DNA from: Candidatus Aenigmatarchaeota archaeon
Lineage (GTDB): Archaea; Aenigmatarchaeota; Aenigmatarchaeia; CG10238-14; SCSR01
DNA: 62,993 nt
NCBI GenBank assembly: GCA_016187415.1
Contig: JACPJT010000005.1
Coordinates: forward strand, 1 to 62,993
Direction of reading: 5' to 3'
In this document: positions 59,755 through 62,993 of the stretch, one piece after another
Numbering within the stretch: position 1 is the first letter of the stretch
How the letters are laid out: every line of letters starts with the position of its first letter
Notes under the pieces: generated by a model
What the model was told of the DNA's origin: nothing
The model's input: only the letters and a program-made list of their open reading frames with translations
Databases searched by the model: none
Position numbers and translations under genes: made by a program

Positions 59755-59974
59755 TTACACTACCTCTTGGAAAATATGCTTGTCCGGTAAACTTATTACC
59801 GCATTTCTTACAAATAAAAATGCCTTTCGACAGCCTTTCAGCGTAAAGGAGGCTGCATCTGGGGCATATGTGCCTCTGTTTCTGTATCTTCTCGATATCC
59901 CTGACCAAGTCCCTTTGTTTCTTCCCGTATCTCGGACCGAATCTTCCAGCTGAACCTACTTTTTTCGTTGCCAT
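59747..59974 (-). CDS. rpl37ae: Ribosomal protein eL37ae (eL43)
   Basis: 75 residues. [40 protein letters not shown] and [20 protein letters not shown]; four Cys form the zinc ribbon. It lies between PDCD5 and rpo12, whose start it overlaps, instead of after Rrp42 as in many archaea. Confidence 0.95.
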   Translation of the reverse strand: MATKKVGSAGRFGPRYGKKQRDLVRDIEKIQKQRHICPRCSLLYAERLSKGIFICKKCGNKFTGQAYFPRGSVSV

Positions 59975-59978
59975 AAAA

Positions 59979-60239
59979 TCACTTCAATATCCTGAACTTT
60001 TGTTTTGAGGATATCTGGTCCAATATCCCTTTCAGTTGCTCGTCTGTAATAACATTCGATATCTTCCCAGATTGATATAGCTGCACCAGGTAAAGTTCCA
60101 ACTGGCCGGCCATCTCGGACTTTACGAGCCTTATCCTTCCCAGCCTTTCATAGGCGTCTTTCGATAAAATTCTAACAAGTATAGTTTTTTTCATCGCTTC
60201 TAGTTTCTGCGTTTCTTCAGTTTCGTTCGCAGCATTCAT
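59979..60239 (-). CDS. PDCD5-family DNA-binding protein
   Basis: 86 residues, all helical: LEAMKKTILVRILSKDAYER, LGRIRLVKSEMAGQLELYLV, NVITDEQLKGILDQISSKQK. Matches the archaeal PDCD5 group (COG2118). In eukaryotes it acts in chaperone and chromatin contexts; archaeal function uncertain. Start overlaps the eS19 stop (ATGA), the usual archaeal order. Confidence 0.93.
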   Translation of the reverse strand: MNAANETEETQKLEAMKKTILVRILSKDAYERLGRIRLVKSEMAGQLELYLVQLYQSGKISNVITDEQLKGILDQISSKQKFRILK

Positions 60240-60658
60240 TGTTTGCTCACTTCGTATGCTATTTTGTCCAGGAACTTTCTTCCGGAAGGCGTAAGCTTTC
60301 TGCCTTTCCTGTCTGCGTTCTTTTCTACCATGCCCGCGGCCTCTAACTGTTGCAAGATTTTTCTCACTATGCTTCCGGATGCTCTTCTAAAATGGGCTGG
60401 TTTGTGCCCCCTTCTTTTCTTTCCCCCGAAATAGCTTCTCATCCTTGCTATACCGACAGGACCATCTAGATAAAGCCTTCTTAAAATAGACGCGCTTCTT
60501 ACATACCAGAAATCGTCCTGCTGCGGCATTCTCTCTCTATGGGCGCCGGACTTGACAAAGTAAATCCAGGGAGGAGGAGCAATTTCCTTAACCTTTTTCA
60601 GCTCTTCTTTCACCGAACTGGTCAATTTTTGCGCATCGACTTCTCTAACCGAAATCAT
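60236..60658 (-). CDS. rps19e: Ribosomal protein eS19
   Basis: 140 residues from ATG 60658, eight bases after GAGGG; a GTG six codons upstream is less likely. PPPWIYFVKSGAHRERMPQQ, FWYVRSASILRRLYLDGPVG, MRSYFGGKKRRGHKPAHFRR and the C-terminal GRKLTPSGRKFLDKIA are family blocks. First gene of the unit ending at UPF0147. Confidence 0.96.
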   Translation of the reverse strand: MISVREVDAQKLTSSVKEELKKVKEIAPPPWIYFVKSGAHRERMPQQDDFWYVRSASILRRLYLDGPVGIARMRSYFGGKKRRGHKPAHFRRASGSIVRKILQQLEAAGMVEKNADRKGRKLTPSGRKFLDKIAYEVSKQ

Positions 60659-60732
60659 ACTATATTCCCTCGTCACTAAGCATATATCCCATATGTGTAT
60701 ATCTCATGTAATCTTAATTTATTGATATTCAC

Positions 60733-60770
60733 AACTTTAATAAAGTTATGGTGAGTCTTGTATAAACAAG
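60733..60770. promoter_or_regulatory. Two palindromes in the eS19-aldehyde dehydrogenase gap
   Basis: AACTTTA-A-TAAAGTT at 60733-60747 is a perfect inverted repeat; CTTGT-ATAA-ACAAG at 60757-60770 is a second. They lie 40-75 bases upstream of the TATA-like TTATAAAA (60810-60817) of the aldehyde dehydrogenase gene and could bind a regulator. No transcription factor gene is adjacent. Confidence 0.45.
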
Positions 60771-60838
60771 ATGAATTATTTTAAGCGACTTGAAGAAATG
60801 ATTGAAACCTTATAAAATTGGCGGTGCAAGATAAAAAT

Positions 60839-62212
60839 ATGGGTAAGCTGGTTTCAACAAATCCGGCAAGGAATTATGAAGTAATTGGGGAAGTGGATAT
60901 CTCTACAGAAGCGGAAATAAAAGAAAAGGTAAACTTAGCAAACAATGCCAAGTCTAAATGGAAGGATCTGGGTGTGGAAAAGAGGATTGAACTTTTAAGG
61001 TCAATTTATGATGAATTTAAGAAAAGAAAGGAAGAATTTGTCCCTCTAATTACTAAAGAAATAGGAAAACCTATAACACAAAGTGTGAAAGAAGTCAATG
61101 GATATCTTGAAGATTTCATGTGGTTTTTAGACAATGGTAAAAAGGCTTTGGAAGACGAAATTACATACAAAGATGAGACATCAATTCATAGAATTGTCTA
61201 TGAACCTTATGGGACAGCCGCAGTGATAACACCTTGGAATTATCCTTTAGGAATGTTCATCTGGGGTGTGATTCCAAACTTAATTGCGGGAAACACAGTT
61301 GTGTTTAAAATTTCAGAAGAGTGCCCTCTTATAGGGGAACTAATCGAGAAAATAATGAACTCAAAGGATCTTCCTGAAGGAGTCTTTTCTGAAGTATATG
61401 GTGCAGGTGATGTGGGACAGAGACTTGCAGAAAGTGATATAAACCTAATTTGGTTTACTGGAAGTTCAAAGGTGGGAAAACTTATCTATAAAATTGCCGC
61501 AGAAAAATTCATAAAAGCAGTTCTTGAGATGGGCGGTTCAAATCCTGGTGTAGTATTTGATGACGTTGACATTTCTGATGTGATTCCTGAGATATACAAC
61601 GAAAGATTCTATAACTGTGGTCAGTCATGCGATTCTCTTAAAAGGCTTATTGTCCACGAATCTATTCTTAAAGAGGTTGTTGAAAAATTAAAAATTGAAG
61701 TCGAAAAAAAGATTTTAGGAGATCCGAATAACGAAAAAACAGAATTGGGAAGCTTAGTTGCCAAAAGGCAGTTAGAATTACTACATAGCCAAGTGAAAGA
61801 TGCTGTAGAAAAGGGCGCGAAGGTAATTACAGGAGGAGAAACGCCAAATGATTTGGAAGGGGCGTATTATAAGCCCACGATTTTAACCAATATTACAAAG
61901 AATATGCGCGTATGGAATGAAGAAGTTTTCGGACCCGTTCTACCAATTATAAGCTTTAACTCAGAAGAAGAAGCTGTTGAACTAAGTAATGATACGCTCT
62001 ATGGTTTGGGAAGCAGAGTTTATTCAAGAGATATTGACCGCGCAGAAAGAGTGGCTTCGAAAATAGAGGCAGGAACTGTTGAAATCAACCATGGAAGTCG
62101 TTGGCTGACTTGCAACCCTTTTGGTGGTTTCAAGCAATCTGGCATGGGTAGGGAACATGGTATAACTGGCTTTCGTGAATTATGTCAAATTAAAGTAATA
62201 TCTAAAAAATAA
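60839..62212 (+). CDS. Aldehyde dehydrogenase (NAD(P)-dependent)
   Basis: 457 residues. ITPWNYPLGMFIWGVIPNLI and FTGSSKVGKLIYKIAAEKFI bind the cofactor, EMGGSNPGVVFDD holds the general base Glu, FYNCGQSCDSLKR the catalytic Cys, and EVFGPVLPIISF and NPFGGFKQSGMGREHG close the fold. Closest in look to succinate-semialdehyde or non-phosphorylating dehydrogenases; substrate not determined. ATG 60839 lies 22-29 bases after TTATAAAA (leaderless); a TTG at 60818 is the alternative. Codons are AT-rich compared with the ribosomal genes. Confidence 0.93.
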   Translation: MGKLVSTNPARNYEVIGEVDISTEAEIKEKVNLANNAKSKWKDLGVEKRIELLRSIYDEFKKRKEEFVPLITKEIGKPITQSVKEVNGYLEDFMWFLDNGKKALEDEITYKDETSIHRIVYEPYGTAAVITPWNYPLGMFIWGVIPNLIAGNTVVFKISEECPLIGELIEKIMNSKDLPEGVFSEVYGAGDVGQRLAESDINLIWFTGSSKVGKLIYKIAAEKFIKAVLEMGGSNPGVVFDDVDISDVIPEIYNERFYNCGQSCDSLKRLIVHESILKEVVEKLKIEVEKKILGDPNNEKTELGSLVAKRQLELLHSQVKDAVEKGAKVITGGETPNDLEGAYYKPTILTNITKNMRVWNEEVFGPVLPIISFNSEEEAVELSNDTLYGLGSRVYSRDIDRAERVASKIEAGTVEINHGSRWLTCNPFGGFKQSGMGREHGITGFRELCQIKVISKK

Positions 62213-62274
62213 TTAGAACGTAAAACAAAATAGCAAATCATACTATATCCTTTAGAATCACAAGGTTTTAATAT

Positions 62275-62442
62275 TTACCTTTTCTTTTTGCTTTTCTGGT
62301 AGAAGTAGGCTATCATGCTTGCCGCGAAGATAAACCCCAACGGGGAAATCAACGCCAATATGACCAGCGCAATGGCGGCATTCTTTCTTCTGGACGATTT
62401 GACCAGCCATTCACCAAGACTGGATACGAGCTTCAAGACCAT
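62275..62442 (-). CDS. Small single-pass membrane protein, 55 aa
   Basis: MVLKLVSSLGEWLVKSSRRK, then a hydrophobic helix (AAIALVILALISPLGFIFAA) and a strongly basic tail, FYQKSKKKR. It starts five bases after the stop of Rpp21 on the same strand, so it is probably co-transcribed. No family recognised; it does not look like Sec61-beta. Confidence 0.6.
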   Translation of the reverse strand: MVLKLVSSLGEWLVKSSRRKNAAIALVILALISPLGFIFAASMIAYFYQKSKKKR

Positions 62443-62447
62443 ACTAA

Positions 62448-62759
62448 TTATTTGTAAGGCCGCCTATAAACCTTTTTACAATTCAGGCAGGTCACTTTGA
62501 TGGTTTTCGTGGACTTGTCCAGCCTTACCTGGCTGGTTGCTCCCGGTTTTAATAATGTGTCGCAGTTCTTGCAGAATTTATCTTTCTCGCCTTTGGATAA
62601 TCTTATATTATAACGCAAACCTATTTTTTTTGCGAGTTCTACGTATCGTCTGCTTCTTTCAGGATGCCCTTTGAATTCCTTTTCAGCTAAAGAGAATAAG
62701 ATTTCGATTCTTTCTTTCGCGATTTTTGTCTGCCATTCAGGCTTTTGTGAGCGTCTCAT
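62448..62759 (-). CDS. rnp4: RNase P protein Rpp21
   Basis: 103 residues. Helical N-terminus (KIAKERIEILFSLAEKEFKG, HPERSRRYVELAKKIGLRYN) and a zinc ribbon CKNCDTLLKPGAT...CLNCKKVYRR, the Rpr2/Rpp21 layout. With Pop5 and Rpp30 earlier in the window, three of the four core archaeal RNase P proteins are present; Rpp29 is not seen. Confidence 0.92.
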   Translation of the reverse strand: MRRSQKPEWQTKIAKERIEILFSLAEKEFKGHPERSRRYVELAKKIGLRYNIRLSKGEKDKFCKNCDTLLKPGATSQVRLDKSTKTIKVTCLNCKKVYRRPYK

Positions 62760-62792
62760 TAAAATAAATTGTTTTATGTTAAACTAAAATAT

Positions 62793-62993
62793 ATGGAAGG
62801 TGACGCTGTTAAAGTATTGTTGGTATACCCACATTATACGGCCGGAGGTTTAGACGGGTTGATACTTTCTCCGCCTTTAGGTCTGCTCTCGATAGGCACA
62901 ATGATAAAAGATTTATGCGATGTGAAAATTTTAGATCTCAAAGCAAACCATCTGGAAAAACATGAAATTGAAAAAGAAATTGAAAAATTTCAA
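62793..62993 (+). CDS. B12-binding domain protein, probably radical SAM (3' end outside window)
   Basis: First 67 codons only. VKVLLVYPHYTAGGLDGLIL, then SPPLGLLSIGTMIKD and VKILDLKANHLEKHEIEKEI match the cobalamin-binding Rossmann domain that opens many radical SAM enzymes (PPLGLL motif). The catalytic part with CxxxCxxC would lie beyond the right edge. Function cannot be set. Confidence 0.75.
   Translation, partial: MEGDAVKVLLVYPHYTAGGLDGLILSPPLGLLSIGTMIKDLCDVKILDLKANHLEKHEIEKEIEKFQ

Overview
The window is archaeal and most likely from a DPANN-type archaeon; the phylum cannot be fixed from these bases. It encodes archaeal/eukaryote-type information machinery: eL15, eL31, eL37ae, eL39, eS6, eS19, eS24 and eS27ae proteins, Rpo7, Rpo12, Spt4, aIF2-gamma, aIF5B, FEN1, exosome Rrp4/41/42, SBDS, proteasome alpha, RNase P proteins Pop5, Rpp30 and Rpp21, prefoldin beta, Pcc1, MBF1 and archaeal SepF. 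It also has type IV pilin-like signals, TATA boxes close to start codons (leaderless style), two tRNA-Arg genes and very tight gene packing. Several accessory genes are visibly more AT-rich than this core.

Left edge (1-1.8 kb). A compact CRISPR system of type V-F runs off the left edge: a Cas12f (Cas14-like) RuvC nuclease with its N-terminus outside the window, a structured non-coding stretch with two anti-repeats that I read as the tracrRNA, and a one-spacer array with two identical repeats. This is the most interesting item here.

1.8-21 kb. Mixed genes: an ICC-like phosphoesterase, exported and surface proteins, aIF5B, a large Ser/Thr/Asn-rich surface protein, an AT-rich membrane protein with an apparent internal winged helix, tRNA-Arg(CCU), the lipid genes uppS and geranylgeranyl reductase, a zinc-finger/XRE pair divergent from an Lrp-type regulator with operator-like palindromes, the PIN-ATPase-KH protein PINA, a VapBC pair, HisRS, an M20 peptidase and MBF1.

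21-42 kb. A dense run of aminoacyl-tRNA synthetases (Ile, Ala, Leu, PheT/PheS, Trp; His lies just before and Gly later) is interleaved with small membrane proteins. AlaRS looks bacterial and short. A tRNA-Arg(UCU) gene carries a 12-nt insertion in its D-arm that can be spliced on paper into a normal tRNA. eS6 and aIF2-gamma close this part; the 5' end of aIF2-gamma is problematic.

42-63 kb. The conserved archaeal translation/transcription clusters appear in pieces. FCF1-type PIN, Rpo7, Spt4, eS24 and eS27ae are interrupted by a membrane pyrophosphatase and neighboured by pilin genes. The exosome/proteasome/RNase P superoperon (eL15, Rpp30, Nudix, hydrolase, Pop5, PsmA, SBDS, Rrp4, Rrp41, Rrp42, eL39) carries two extra genes. 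The eS19-PDCD5-eL37ae-Rpo12-Pcc1-prefoldin-UPF0147 cluster is split by an AT-rich glycosyltransferase. An aldehyde dehydrogenase, Rpp21 and the start of a B12-binding (probably radical SAM) protein end the window. Together these genes cover translation, RNA processing and decay, transcription and protein turnover, with surface and defence genes inserted between.
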